DNA of 64,000 bases from Aquamicrobium sp. LC103 (GTDB taxonomy: Bacteria; Pseudomonadota; Alphaproteobacteria; Rhizobiales; Rhizobiaceae): NCBI RefSeq assembly GCF_001014615.2, contig NZ_LBCQ02000014.1, forward strand, positions 62,001 to 126,000. The letters are read 5' to 3'. The notes beneath the pieces are model-generated. The model saw only the letters and a list, made by a program, of their open reading frames with translations, was not told where the DNA came from and did not search any database. Position 1 is the stretch's first letter, and every line of letters begins with the position of its first letter. Of the stretch, positions 7,448 to 16,150 are shown in pieces. The translations under genes and the position numbers were made by a program.

Positions 7448-8620
7448 TCATGGCGCGGTGCCCGCCTCGTCCAAACCGACCCAGAACGTTCCCTCGATCG
7501 GAACCGCCATGAAGCGCTCGTTGATCTCGGCCAGCGTGTCGGCGGGATCGAGATCGGCGAAGAGATCGGGATGCGTCCATTTCGCCAGGCATTCGAACAC
7601 GAGCACGCTCAGCGCCGAGATCGAAAGCTGATGCGATACGGCAAAGGCCCGGCCCCCGCGCACGGCGGAAAGCGCGGAGAGATGATTGCGGCCCACCACC
7701 GCGCTCAGGGAAGCGCGCGCCGCCCCGGCATCGATCGCGCCGCCGACCACAAGCCCGCCCTGCGCCGCCAGATGCGGCCCGCCTGTGCCGACATAGACGT
7801 CCGGGTCGGTCGTCAGCACGTATTCGGGGCTGAGCTGGCCGTCATAGCCGGGAACGAGGCCGGCGCCGATATTGTGCCCGCCCGCCAGCTCCAGATATTG
7901 CGTGATGCGGTTGTCCGCGCCCGGCGTGTTGCAGCAGACAGAGCCCGCGTGAGCATCGATCAGCACGCTGGGGCGCCGCGTCGTTCCTTCCAGCCGCTGC
8001 TCGACCCGCCGGTAGCGCGCCCGCACGAAATCCGCGAATTCGCCGGCCTGCTCCTCACGCCCCAGCGCCTTCCCGAGGAGCTCCATGGAGAACGCCGTCG
8101 CCTCGTCGGGGCCGCGGCCGGCATTCGCCGGTCCGTCGAGAAAGATGACCGGAATCCCCGCCGCACTCAGCCGGTCGGCAATGTCTTCCCAGTCGTGCTG
8201 CCAGATGCTGACCACGAACAGATCGGGCTCGACGCTCAGGATCGTTTCCACCGAGACACCCGCCGGCACCACGGCGCCCACCACCGGAATGTCGTCGACC
8301 GCGGGAAATTCACGGCGAAAGGCCGCATACATGCCCTGGTCGAGACGCCGCGGAGCCGCCCAGCCCGCGAGCCGCCTCACCGGGTCGGCGTCGATCAATG
8401 CGAGCGACAGCAGCAGGAGGCTTTCATTGGTCGCGATGCGCTGCGCCGGCGCCTGAAGGCGCACCTCGCGACCCGCCGCATCGGTCATGACGATCTCGGC
8501 ACGGGCGGCGCCACACCAAGCCGACGCGATCAGGCCGGCGAGCAGAAGCAGGCCCAGGCGGTGGAGCGCTCCCGCGACCGTCCTTCCTCGTCTCGCGCTT
8601 CCGGGATGCAATCGCCTCAC
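7448..8620 (-). CDS. Iron-siderophore ABC transporter substrate-binding protein (TroA/FecB fold)
   Basis: The 390-residue protein has a basic N-terminus, a hydrophobic signal ending in GAARA near residue 40, and a periplasmic binding protein of the helical-backbone (FecB/BtuF) class. Recognisable segments are DAAGREVRLQAPAQRIATNE, VEPDLFVVSIWQHDWED and LTTDPDVYVGTGG. It should capture ferric siderophore passed by the TonB receptor. The start is one of two adjacent GTG codons (8623 or 8620); the GTG at 8620 overlaps the receptor stop codon (GTGA), implying coupled translation. The usual partner permease and ATPase are not next to it, so it must use an importer encoded elsewhere, or the set is incomplete. 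Confidence 0.88.
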   Translation of the reverse strand: MRRLHPGSARRGRTVAGALHRLGLLLLAGLIASAWCGAARAEIVMTDAAGREVRLQAPAQRIATNESLLLLSLALIDADPVRRLAGWAAPRRLDQGMYAAFRREFPAVDDIPVVGAVVPAGVSVETILSVEPDLFVVSIWQHDWEDIADRLSAAGIPVIFLDGPANAGRGPDEATAFSMELLGKALGREEQAGEFADFVRARYRRVEQRLEGTTRRPSVLIDAHAGSVCCNTPGADNRITQYLELAGGHNIGAGLVPGYDGQLSPEYVLTTDPDVYVGTGGPHLAAQGGLVVGGAIDAGAARASLSAVVGRNHLSALSAVRGGRAFAVSHQLSISALSVLVFECLAKWTHPDLFADLDPADTLAEINERFMAVPIEGTFWVGLDEAGTAP

Positions 8621-10902
8621 CACGTGTATTTCAGGCTCGCGGTTATCGAGCGGCCGGCGCCGTAGTTGCAGCTGCCGCCGGTCATGTTCAGGCAATGCGA
8701 CACATATTTCTCATCGAACAGATCGCTGACGTTGACCCGCAGGCTGGTGCCCTCGAATTCCTTGCGCATCGCGCCGAAATCGTATTCCGCGCCGATGTCG
8801 ACGAGGGTACGCGAGGGGATGCGCAATTCCGGCCGGTAGGTGCTGTCGGTCTGGTAGGAAGACATCGCGCGGACGCCGGCGCTGAGCGAGAGGCCGGGTA
8901 CCGCGCCTGGCCGGTAGTTCACCCACACGCCGCCCTGATGTTCCGGCAAGCGCAGCATCTGGCGGCCCAGCGCCGAAGCGTTGTTCGAACGCAGAACCTC
9001 GGAATCGCTGTAGGCGTAGGCGGCCATCAGGTCGATCTCGGGCGTCAGCTCGTATTTGCCTTCGATCTCCAGCCCGCGCACCCGCTCCCGTCCTTCCTGG
9101 ACATAGGTGGTCGGCCGCGTCGGATTGGGGTCGGTGGGATCCGGCGTCAGCGAGTTCTCCAACGTCATCTGGAACAGCGACACGGTGATCGCGCCACGCG
9201 CGCCGGGCGGCTCGTATTTGACGCCGACCTCGAACTGCTCCGCCGTCTGCGCCTCGAACGGATCTCCGAACCTGTCGGTGCCGAGGACGGGCAGGAACGA
9301 CGTCGAATAGCTGGCATAGGGCGCCAGACCGTTGTCGAACAGATACATGAGTCCGGCACGCGCGGTCAGCTTCTCGTCCCTGGTGGTGACGGTGGGCGTT
9401 CCGGCGGCAAGCCGATTGGTGCTGTCGATTTCGGAAACGTCGTAGCGAAGCCCGAAGGTTCCCAGCCAGCGGTCGTAGCGGATCTGGTCCTGCAGATAGA
9501 CACCGACCTGGTTCTGCTTCTGCCGCACCGAAGTCTGGTAGGCGGGAATCGGGATCGGATAGCCGTATACGGGATCGAGGAAGTCGAGCGGCGGCGGCAC
9601 CGGATCGCCGAACGCCGAATTGCCGAAATTGGTGTCTGAAATCCCTTGCAGATAATCCAGGCCGAACAGCAGCGTGTGATCGAAGGCGCCGGTCGCGAAC
9701 TCCGCCTGGGCCTGGGTGTCCACCGCGAAGGTCGACGTCCAGTCGTCCGAAACCGCGGCAACCCGGCTGAGCTCGTTCGACGGGGCGCCCGCGAACGCGA
9801 AGGCCGGATTGACCAGCGCCAGATGCATGTTCTGGTCCGAGCGTCCGTAGCGCAGGTTCTGCCGCACGGTCCAGGTCTCGTCGAAGGAATGCTCGAACTC
9901 GTAGCCCAGGTGGAAATAGTCGCGTTCGAACACGCCCTCGTCCGGCTCGCCAAGGAACAGGTCGCGAGGGATCTGTCCGGCCGGATTGGGCAGCAGCGTG
10001 CCCGCCGCCGGATAGAAGCGCGGGCTGAAGACCGGGCGGTCATGCTGATAATAGCCGTAGAGGGTGAGCGAGGTCTCGGCGGTCGGGCTCCAGGTCACGC
10101 TTGGCGCGACCATCACCTGCCTGTCGCGCTCATGGTCGATCTGCGTGTGCATGTTCTTGGCAAGGCCGATCAGGCGGTAGGACCATGCGCCGTCCTCGGT
10201 CAGCGGCCCGGTCATGTCGACCGCGCCCTGGATGCCGCCGAAAGCGCTCGTCTGAACGACCGCCTCGCGATGCGGCGTCGTCTGCGGGCGCTTGCTCACC
10301 TGGTTGACCAGACCGCCGGGAACGGCGCGGCCATAAAGCACGGATGCCGGCCCCTTGATCACCTCGACGCGCTCGAGCGTGTAGGCGTTGATGCTCGGCG
10401 TGGCGTAGTTGCTGGGATCGCCGGCGATCGCCAGCCCGTCGAGCCACATGGTGGAATAGCTGTTGAAGCCACGGATATAGAGCCAGTCATAGCGCATGTC
10501 GTAGCCGTTCGGATCGGGCAGAACGCCGGGCGTGTAGCGAAGCGCCTCGGCGACCGTGTTCGCTCCCTGCGCATCCATCTGGCCGCGCGTGACGATGCTG
10601 ATCGCCTGCGGTATCTCTCGAACAGGAGTATCGGTCTTGGAGGCGCTGATGCTGCGTTTTGCGACGATCCCGCCGTCCGGTCCGCGGGCGCTCTCGCCCT
10701 CGACCACCAGCGTGTCGAGTACGGTGGTCCCATCCTGGGCCTGCGCGGGCAGGACAAGCGCGCCGAGCGCGCTGCAGATCACGCTGGAGGCCCAAAGCGC
10801 GGCCCGGCTCCTTGCGGCAGCGGCCCGGGGAGTTGCCGCCCTCGCTCGGCCAGCCTGCTCGAGCACCGGTGAATGCCCCTGCGAAATGTCGATGCCGCCC
10901 AC
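8617..10902 (-). CDS. TonB-dependent siderophore receptor
   Basis: The 761-residue outer membrane receptor resembles the FhuA/FpvA siderophore class. After a signal peptide (to about AQAQ, residue 56) comes a TonB-box-like segment TVLDTLVVEG, the plug domain (VREIPQAISIVTRGQMDAQG, RYTPGV, YIRGF, RVEVIKGPASVLYGRAVPGGLVN), and a long beta barrel ending in NYGAGRSITASLKYTW with the C-terminal aromatic residue needed for membrane insertion. It imports ferric siderophore using TonB-ExbBD energy. Translation starts at a GTG; no better ATG precedes the signal peptide. It is divergent from an AraC-type regulator across a 229-base gap holding a palindrome, and couples to the downstream binding protein gene. 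Confidence 0.95.
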   Translation of the reverse strand: MGGIDISQGHSPVLEQAGRARAATPRAAAARSRAALWASSVICSALGALVLPAQAQDGTTVLDTLVVEGESARGPDGGIVAKRSISASKTDTPVREIPQAISIVTRGQMDAQGANTVAEALRYTPGVLPDPNGYDMRYDWLYIRGFNSYSTMWLDGLAIAGDPSNYATPSINAYTLERVEVIKGPASVLYGRAVPGGLVNQVSKRPQTTPHREAVVQTSAFGGIQGAVDMTGPLTEDGAWSYRLIGLAKNMHTQIDHERDRQVMVAPSVTWSPTAETSLTLYGYYQHDRPVFSPRFYPAAGTLLPNPAGQIPRDLFLGEPDEGVFERDYFHLGYEFEHSFDETWTVRQNLRYGRSDQNMHLALVNPAFAFAGAPSNELSRVAAVSDDWTSTFAVDTQAQAEFATGAFDHTLLFGLDYLQGISDTNFGNSAFGDPVPPPLDFLDPVYGYPIPIPAYQTSVRQKQNQVGVYLQDQIRYDRWLGTFGLRYDVSEIDSTNRLAAGTPTVTTRDEKLTARAGLMYLFDNGLAPYASYSTSFLPVLGTDRFGDPFEAQTAEQFEVGVKYEPPGARGAITVSLFQMTLENSLTPDPTDPNPTRPTTYVQEGRERVRGLEIEGKYELTPEIDLMAAYAYSDSEVLRSNNASALGRQMLRLPEHQGGVWVNYRPGAVPGLSLSAGVRAMSSYQTDSTYRPELRIPSRTLVDIGAEYDFGAMRKEFEGTSLRVNVSDLFDEKYVSHCLNMTGGSCNYGAGRSITASLKYTW

Positions 10903-10939
10903 GATCGTCCCAGCCCCGCTCCAAAATCTTCGACTGCTA

Positions 10940-10964
10940 TAACTTGACCAATGTCATCAAGTTA
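10940..10964. promoter_or_regulatory. Palindromic candidate operator between TonB receptor and AraC regulator
   Basis: TAACTTGA (10940-10947) and TCAAGTTA (10957-10964) are perfect inverted 8-base arms separated by nine bases, with a second offset repeat TGAC/GTCA inside. It lies 38 bases upstream of the receptor start codon, in an AT-rich patch, where either iron-responsive control (Fur, RirA or Irr type) or the neighbouring AraC regulator could act. Which one binds is not shown by the sequence. Confidence 0.5.
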
Positions 10965-11131
10965 AATTACCAGTAGGGCAACATGGCATGACTGACAACG
11001 TTCGGACCTTTGCGCGACGATCAGAGAGCTTTGCGCACCAACGAAATTTCATGCCGGCGATGGCGCGCCCGGCCCGTAGCTGGACTGATCCGCGGGAGCG
11101 CTCGAAGACGACACGGTAGAGGCCTGCCCAG

Positions 11132-12142
11132 ATGAAATCCCCGCCAGACGCGCATCCGGACGCCTCCGCGGAAAGCGGAGACAGGCTGCGCGTGCGCGAT
11201 TTCATGCGAAGGGACGGCGTGGGCGTGGACAGTCAGGACGACCGCCTCACCCCGGAGGACACGCTGATAAGGGGGCAGTTCCTGCACAAGGAGTTGCGGC
11301 GCGGACTGTTCGTTCATGGCAGCGACGTCGTCGAGGAGAGGCCGTTCACCGTCACCTCCCATCTGCGTGCCGGGCTCTCCTGCATCTTCTTCCTCGACGG
11401 CCAGGTCGACCTCGAGCTGGGCGACCGCCGGTTCGAGTTCAGGAGCGACGTCGACGCCATAAGGGGCGCGGCGATCATGAGCGTCGACGCGGAAAGCTTC
11501 CGCCGGGCGTCGTGCGGGAGGCAGCATGTCCGCCACCTCGTCGTCTCGGCCACGCCCGAATGGCTCGATGCGGACGGTCTGGAGGACGTCCGCGACGGCG
11601 GCCTCGCGACGCGCCTGCTCAAGGACCACCTCACCGACCATCGCTGGACATTGACGCCGCGCGTTGCCGAACTCGTCCGCCAGGTCGTCACGCCCTCGGC
11701 CTTCATGCCCGAGTTGCGCAATCTCTACCTGGAGGGCCGCGCCGTCGAAATCGTCGCGGAAACGATCGCCGCGGTGACGCGGACAGATCGCCGCTCGACG
11801 CATGGCCCAGCCCTTTCGCGCCACGACATGATGCGGCTTCGACGCGCCAGGGACGTCATCGCCGCGCGGCTGACCGAACCGCTGAGCGTGGACGCGATCG
11901 CACGGGAATCCGGCGCCAGCGCCAGCGGGTTGCAGCGGCTTTTTCGGCTGGCGGAAGGTCGCAGCGTCTTCGAATATGTCCGCCAGCTTCGTCTCGACCG
12001 CTCGTTGGCCGCGCTGCGGACGGGCGAATGCAGCGTTCAGGAGGCAAGCGCCATCGCCGGCTATTCGAACGCGGCAAACTTCGCCACCGCCTTCAGGCGT
12101 CAGTTCGGCATCACCCCGCGCGACGCTCTGAACAGACAGTGA
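11132..12142 (+). CDS. AraC-family transcriptional regulator, likely of siderophore uptake
   Basis: The 336-residue protein has an N-terminal sensing region of about 220 residues and a C-terminal AraC/XylS double helix-turn-helix from about residue 235. Landmarks are RDVIAARLTEPLSVDAIARE, the first recognition region SASGLQRLFR, and the signature AIAGYSNAANFATAFRRQFGITP near the end. The build (PchR-like) and the divergent position next to a siderophore receptor suggest that it senses a ferric siderophore and activates the receptor operon (inference from known PchR-type systems). The start used is the ATG at 11132; the frame downstream is uninterrupted. Confidence 0.9.
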   Translation: MKSPPDAHPDASAESGDRLRVRDFMRRDGVGVDSQDDRLTPEDTLIRGQFLHKELRRGLFVHGSDVVEERPFTVTSHLRAGLSCIFFLDGQVDLELGDRRFEFRSDVDAIRGAAIMSVDAESFRRASCGRQHVRHLVVSATPEWLDADGLEDVRDGGLATRLLKDHLTDHRWTLTPRVAELVRQVVTPSAFMPELRNLYLEGRAVEIVAETIAAVTRTDRRSTHGPALSRHDMMRLRRARDVIAARLTEPLSVDAIARESGASASGLQRLFRLAEGRSVFEYVRQLRLDRSLAALRTGECSVQEASAIAGYSNAANFATAFRRQFGITPRDALNRQ

Positions 12143-12270
12143 TCCACGGCCATAGCCGGCGGCGTTGTCCCAGCGGAGCGCCCGACGGACGGGCGCCCGC
12201 CAGATGAGCCCGCCCGGGCGCTTCGCGACGATCGATCCGGAAAACAATCCCGCCCGCGCGCAGCTCGTCG

Positions 12271-13218
12271 TCAGCTTGCGATCGTCTCGGCGATGAGGCC
12301 TAGAACGCCTTCCGCATCGACGTCGATGCAGGCGAGCTGACCGGGGTTGCCGTCCCAGGCACCGGGCGGAAAAAAGCGGCCGTCCGGCTTCTGGATCGTC
12401 TGGCCGACGGCAATGCCCTCCGAGACCACCCGTATCGCACCGCCGCGGGTGGCGAACAGTTCGGGAGCGACCAGATAGGCGCAGGCACAACTGTCGTGGA
12501 CGACCATGCCATCCTCGACAAAGCGGGTGTAGAAATCGATGTAGTGCTGCGACATCGCCGCCAGCAGCTTCGTCCGCTCGCCTCCGCGCTCCGCCAGCTG
12601 CGCCATCGTCGAACGCGTGATCACCGTTTTCATCGTAACGTCGAGCCCGACGGCGACGACCTTCCACGGCGCGGTGAAGACGATGTCCGCCGCCTCCGGG
12701 TCACCCATGATGTTCGCTTCCGCGACGGGACTGACATTGCCGGGGACGGTGAAGGCGCCGCCCATCAGGATGACCTTCTTGACGAGCCGCGCGATTTCGG
12801 GATCGTCGCGCAAGGCCAGCGCGAGATTGGTCATGCGTCCCACGGCTATGATGGTGACGTTGCCCGGATCCGCGCGCACCGCGTCGATGATGAAACGATG
12901 CGCCGGACGTTCGTCCGGCCGCGAGACGACGACATCGGGCAGCGGAACGTTGCCAAGAGCGTTGTCGCCATGGACGATGCGCGGCGGCTCGCCATATTCG
13001 CGGCGGGGATCGAGCGGCATACCCGCGCCCCTGGCGACGGGCGCCTCGATGCTCCACTCCTCCTTCAGATAGAGCGCATTGCGCGTCGTCGTGTCGATCG
13101 TGCCGTTTCCGAAAACGGTCGTGATGCCGATCAGATCCACTTGCGGATGCTGGTGCAGGAACAGCAGCGCCATCGCATCGTCGATACCCGGATCAGTATC
13201 GAAAATGACCTTATGCAT
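12271..13218 (-). CDS. Nucleoside hydrolase (IunH/RihA-like)
   Basis: The 315-residue protein carries the hallmark Asp cluster DTDPGIDDA at residues 7-15, which binds the catalytic calcium in inosine-uridine hydrolases. It also has VTIIAVGRMTNLALAL near 125, the segment KVILMGGAF near 150, and EANIMGDPEAADIVF near 170, which matches the family E-x-N-x-x-x-DP-x-A motif. It hydrolyses the N-glycosidic bond of a ribonucleoside to give base and ribose in the cytoplasm. It is transcribed away from the importer operon that begins at 13449, with a shared 230-base control region. This suggests that its substrate, or the base it frees, belongs to the same pathway (inference). Confidence 0.93.
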   Translation of the reverse strand: MHKVIFDTDPGIDDAMALLFLHQHPQVDLIGITTVFGNGTIDTTTRNALYLKEEWSIEAPVARGAGMPLDPRREYGEPPRIVHGDNALGNVPLPDVVVSRPDERPAHRFIIDAVRADPGNVTIIAVGRMTNLALALRDDPEIARLVKKVILMGGAFTVPGNVSPVAEANIMGDPEAADIVFTAPWKVVAVGLDVTMKTVITRSTMAQLAERGGERTKLLAAMSQHYIDFYTRFVEDGMVVHDSCACAYLVAPELFATRGGAIRVVSEGIAVGQTIQKPDGRFFPPGAWDGNPGQLACIDVDAEGVLGLIAETIAS

Positions 13219-13332
13219 GTAGCGCTCCGCTCATGTCTTCCTCGTCGTTAGAGGGTTGTGGAAATGGGAATGCGCGGTCATCCGCGCGGTGAAGCCTTGA
13301 AGAAAGCGTGATTTCTGTACGTATCATGATTT

Positions 13333-13357
13333 TCTAGTTGGAAAATTTATTGCTAGA
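13333..13357. promoter_or_regulatory. Inverted repeat in shared control region of nucleoside hydrolase and ABC operon
   Basis: Short arms TCTAG (13333-13337) and CTAGA (13353-13357) flank an AT-rich core in the AT-rich part of the divergent gap 13219-13448. The operon encodes its own XRE-cupin regulator, for which this is a possible site. The five-base arms make it weak evidence. Confidence 0.3.
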
Positions 13358-13448
13358 TAGACGATATCGTGCTTATCATTTGGTGCCATCAAAGAATTGC
13401 ACACATAATAGGCAGAACGCCTTCCCTCCTCCAAAGGATCACCCATAC

Positions 13449-14486
13449 ATGCTGTCCCATAAAGTGAGTGCCGCGGCAGCCTCGATCGCGCTGGCCGCCC
13501 TGTTCGCAACGCCGCTCGCCGCACAGGAGACCCGGACGCTCGTCGTCTCCGAGTGGGGTTATGGAGCCGATCAGCTCCAGGAGTTCCTTTACAAGCCTTT
13601 CGAAGAAAAATTCAATGCCAAGGTCGTCATCGAGACCGGCAACAATCCCGACCGTCTCAACAAGCTGCAGATCCGCGGCGGCGTGGACGTCATCATGCTC
13701 ACCGACGCATTCTCGCAGCAGGGAATCGACGCGGGCGCGTTCGCCGAGATCGACCCGGCGCTCCTGCCCAATCTCGCCGATGTCTACGATATTGCGAAGG
13801 CCCCGCAGGGCGGGACGTTCGGCCCCGGCTATACGGTCGGCCGCTACGGCATCATCTATGACAGCGCCAAGGTGAGCGACCCGATCAGCTCCTGGAAGGA
13901 TCTGTGGCGCGAGGAGTTCAAGGGACGGGTCGCGATGCCCGGCTTCAACACAACGTCCGGCCCGATGACCGTTCTGGTGGCCGGCGATCGCGTCGGCGTC
14001 GATGCGTTCGAGGATCCGGATGCGGCGTTCGCGAGCCTCGCCGAACTCAAGCCGAACATCGTCAAGACCTACAATTCCGGGTCGGAGCTGGTGAACCTGT
14101 TCTCCACCGGCGAAGTGATCGTCGGCGCGTTGCAGGACTTCGCGGTGCCCGCCATCCAGGCGGCCATTCCGACCGCGAAATGGGCGCCCCTGGACGAGGG
14201 CAATTTCGTGATCTTCAACACGCTGAACATCGCGGCGAAGTCCGAGAACAAGGACCTCGCGCACGAGTTCATCAACTTCCGCCTCGACCCGCAGGTGCAG
14301 AAGGACCTGGCGATCGCCGTGGGCGACGGCGTGGTCAACAAGACGGTCGAGCTGACGCCGGAAGAGGCGAAATATGCCGCCTACGGTCCGGAAGCCATCG
14401 AGTCGCTGCGCAAGCCCGATTATCGCAAGCTGCTGGACTCGAAGGAAGACTGGTCCAACCGCTGGAACATGATCTTCGGCCAGTAA
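13449..14486 (+). CDS. ABC transporter substrate-binding protein, PotD/family 1 type
   Basis: The 345-residue periplasmic protein has a signal peptide ending around LFATPLAAQ (residue 25). The mature part opens with TRTLVVSEWGYGADQLQEF, the usual start of spermidine/putrescine-type binding proteins, and later has GPGYTVGRYGIIYDSAKV and an ENKDLAHEFINFRLDPQVQ segment. It is the ligand-capturing part of the importer made with the two permeases and ATPase that follow. The ATG at 13449 is preceded by AAAGGA; an in-frame ATG at 13338 would add a non-signal leader. The PotD fold alone does not show that polyamines are the ligand; many members bind other small cations or opine-like compounds. Confidence 0.9.
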   Translation: MLSHKVSAAAASIALAALFATPLAAQETRTLVVSEWGYGADQLQEFLYKPFEEKFNAKVVIETGNNPDRLNKLQIRGGVDVIMLTDAFSQQGIDAGAFAEIDPALLPNLADVYDIAKAPQGGTFGPGYTVGRYGIIYDSAKVSDPISSWKDLWREEFKGRVAMPGFNTTSGPMTVLVAGDRVGVDAFEDPDAAFASLAELKPNIVKTYNSGSELVNLFSTGEVIVGALQDFAVPAIQAAIPTAKWAPLDEGNFVIFNTLNIAAKSENKDLAHEFINFRLDPQVQKDLAIAVGDGVVNKTVELTPEEAKYAAYGPEAIESLRKPDYRKLLDSKEDWSNRWNMIFGQ

Positions 14487-14501
14487 GCGCAGGCAGCCGT
14501 C

Positions 14502-15353
14502 TTGTCCGCTCCGCTCATGCGCCACCAGTTCGGCCGCGTCGCGCCGCTGCTTCTCGTGCTTCCCGGCACGCTGGTTGTGGTACTGATGCTGGTCCTGCCG
14601 ATCGGCGACACGTTTTCCGAAACCATCGGTCCGCAGGGCGACAGGCTTGCCAACTACGTGAAGTTCTTCTCGAGCCAGTACAATTGGCTCGTCCTGAACC
14701 GAACCCTCAGCGTCGCCGCCATGACGACGCTGATCTCCCTGTCGCTGGGTTTTTTCGCGGCGATGATGATCTCGCGCAGCCGGGGCCAGCTGCGCCAGGT
14801 GCTGATGATCGCCTCGGTGTTTCCACTGCTCACCGGAGCGATCGTCAGATCCTTCGCCTGGATGGTGATCCTCGGCAGGAACGGCATGGTCAACCAGAGC
14901 CTGCTTTCGCTCGGCCTCGTCGACGCGCCCGTGCAGCTCCTCTTCACCCAGACGTCGATGGTGATCGGCCTTGCCTATCTCTTTACTCCGCTTGCGATCC
15001 TGTCCCTGGTCGGCGTCCTCGATGCGATCGACGACAGCGTGCTGGAAGCATCCTCCTCGCTGGGGGCAAGTCCGCTCAAGGTGTTCCTTCAGGTGACGCT
15101 GCCGCTCGCAATTCCGGGGCTCATCGTCGGCGGCGTGCTGGTCTTCACCGGCAGCCTGGCGGCGTTCGCGACCGCCCGCCTGCTCGGAGGCGAATCGCAG
15201 ATGATCCTGCCGACACTGCTGCATGAAAAGGCGATGGTGTCCTTCGACTGGACCAGCGCCAGCACCATCGCCGCGGTCATGGTGGTCATGACCATCGCCA
15301 TCATTCTCGTGGCGAACCGCATCGCGCGGCGATTCAATCCGGCGATGGGGTGA
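14502..15353 (+). CDS. ABC transporter permease (PotB-type)
   Basis: The 283-residue inner membrane protein has six predicted helices and the inner-membrane-component EAA loop, here LEASSSLGASPLKVFLQVTLP near residues 180-200, which docks on the ATPase. It starts at a TTG (14502) or at an ATG five codons later (14517), and is 15 bases after the binding protein gene. Its stop overlaps the start of the second permease (GTGA). It works with the second permease as a heterodimer. Confidence 0.92.
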   Translation: MSAPLMRHQFGRVAPLLLVLPGTLVVVLMLVLPIGDTFSETIGPQGDRLANYVKFFSSQYNWLVLNRTLSVAAMTTLISLSLGFFAAMMISRSRGQLRQVLMIASVFPLLTGAIVRSFAWMVILGRNGMVNQSLLSLGLVDAPVQLLFTQTSMVIGLAYLFTPLAILSLVGVLDAIDDSVLEASSSLGASPLKVFLQVTLPLAIPGLIVGGVLVFTGSLAAFATARLLGGESQMILPTLLHEKAMVSFDWTSASTIAAVMVVMTIAIILVANRIARRFNPAMG

Positions 15354-16147
15354 TCGCGATGCGCAAGTCCCTCCACCCATTCGTGCTCGTGATGGGCACC
15401 GGCGTCTTTCTCTTCCTGCTGGCGCCGCTCGTCATCATCCTGGGCGCGGCGTTCAGCGATACGACCTATCTCACCTTCCCGCCGCAGGGCCTGTCGCTGC
15501 GCTGGTTCGAGAACGTGCTTGCCAAGCAAAGCTTCATCGAAGCCTTCAAGACAAGCCTGATCGTCGCCACCTTCGGCACCACCTTCGCGCTCATCGTCGG
15601 CGTGCCGGTCGCCTATGCGCTCGCGCGCTACCGCTCCGGCCTCCCGTCCTGGTACGGCTCGATCTTCTTCCTGCCTGTCCTCGTGCCGGAGATCGTGTTC
15701 GGCTTCGCTCTGCTCAAGACGGTGATCGTCGCGCTCGAACTGCCGGTGATGACGGCGCTGCTCGTCGGCCACACGATCCTTGCCATCCCCTATGCGGTGC
15801 GCGTCGTGGGGGCGAGCCTCGCCGCCTTCGACTTCAGCGCGGAGGAAGCCGCCAAAAGCCTCGGCTGCCCGCCGGTCAAGAGCTTCTTCGTCGTCATCCT
15901 GCCCAACATCGCGTCGGGCATCGTGGCGGCCTTCATCCTCGCCTTCATCACGTCGCTCAACGACGTTTCGATCTCGCTTTTCCTGACCGGCCCCGGCGTC
16001 AGCACGCTGCCGATCGAGCTGTTCACCTATGTGGAGCAGTATTTCGACCCCTCGGTCGCGGCCGTCTCCGTGCTGCTCATGGTGCTGACCGTCGCCGTGA
16101 TGGTGATCGTGGAGCGCAGCCTGGGTCTCTCAGCGGTCATGAGGTAG
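15350..16147 (+). CDS. ABC transporter permease (PotC-type)
   Basis: The 265-residue six-helix permease is the second half of the importer channel. The EAA loop reads SAEEAAKSLGCPPVKSFFVV near residues 163-182, followed by LPNIASGIVAAFILAFITSLND, as in PotC/OpuBB-like proteins. The GTG at 15350 overlaps the previous stop; the ATG at 15359 is an equally possible start three codons in. The ATPase gene follows three bases after the stop. Confidence 0.92.
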   Translation: MIAMRKSLHPFVLVMGTGVFLFLLAPLVIILGAAFSDTTYLTFPPQGLSLRWFENVLAKQSFIEAFKTSLIVATFGTTFALIVGVPVAYALARYRSGLPSWYGSIFFLPVLVPEIVFGFALLKTVIVALELPVMTALLVGHTILAIPYAVRVVGASLAAFDFSAEEAAKSLGCPPVKSFFVVILPNIASGIVAAFILAFITSLNDVSISLFLTGPGVSTLPIELFTYVEQYFDPSVAAVSVLLMVLTVAVMVIVERSLGLSAVMR

Positions 16148-16150
16148 ACC

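Noticed and set aside
6398..8665. A 755-codon plus-strand frame across the reductase and binding protein genes
   Set aside because: Runs antisense over two recognised genes and shows no family motif or hydrophobic pattern.
13389..15380. A 663-codon minus-strand frame opposite the ABC importer genes
   Set aside because: Low-complexity His/Arg/Asp/Glu-rich translation; the plus-strand permeases are unmistakable.
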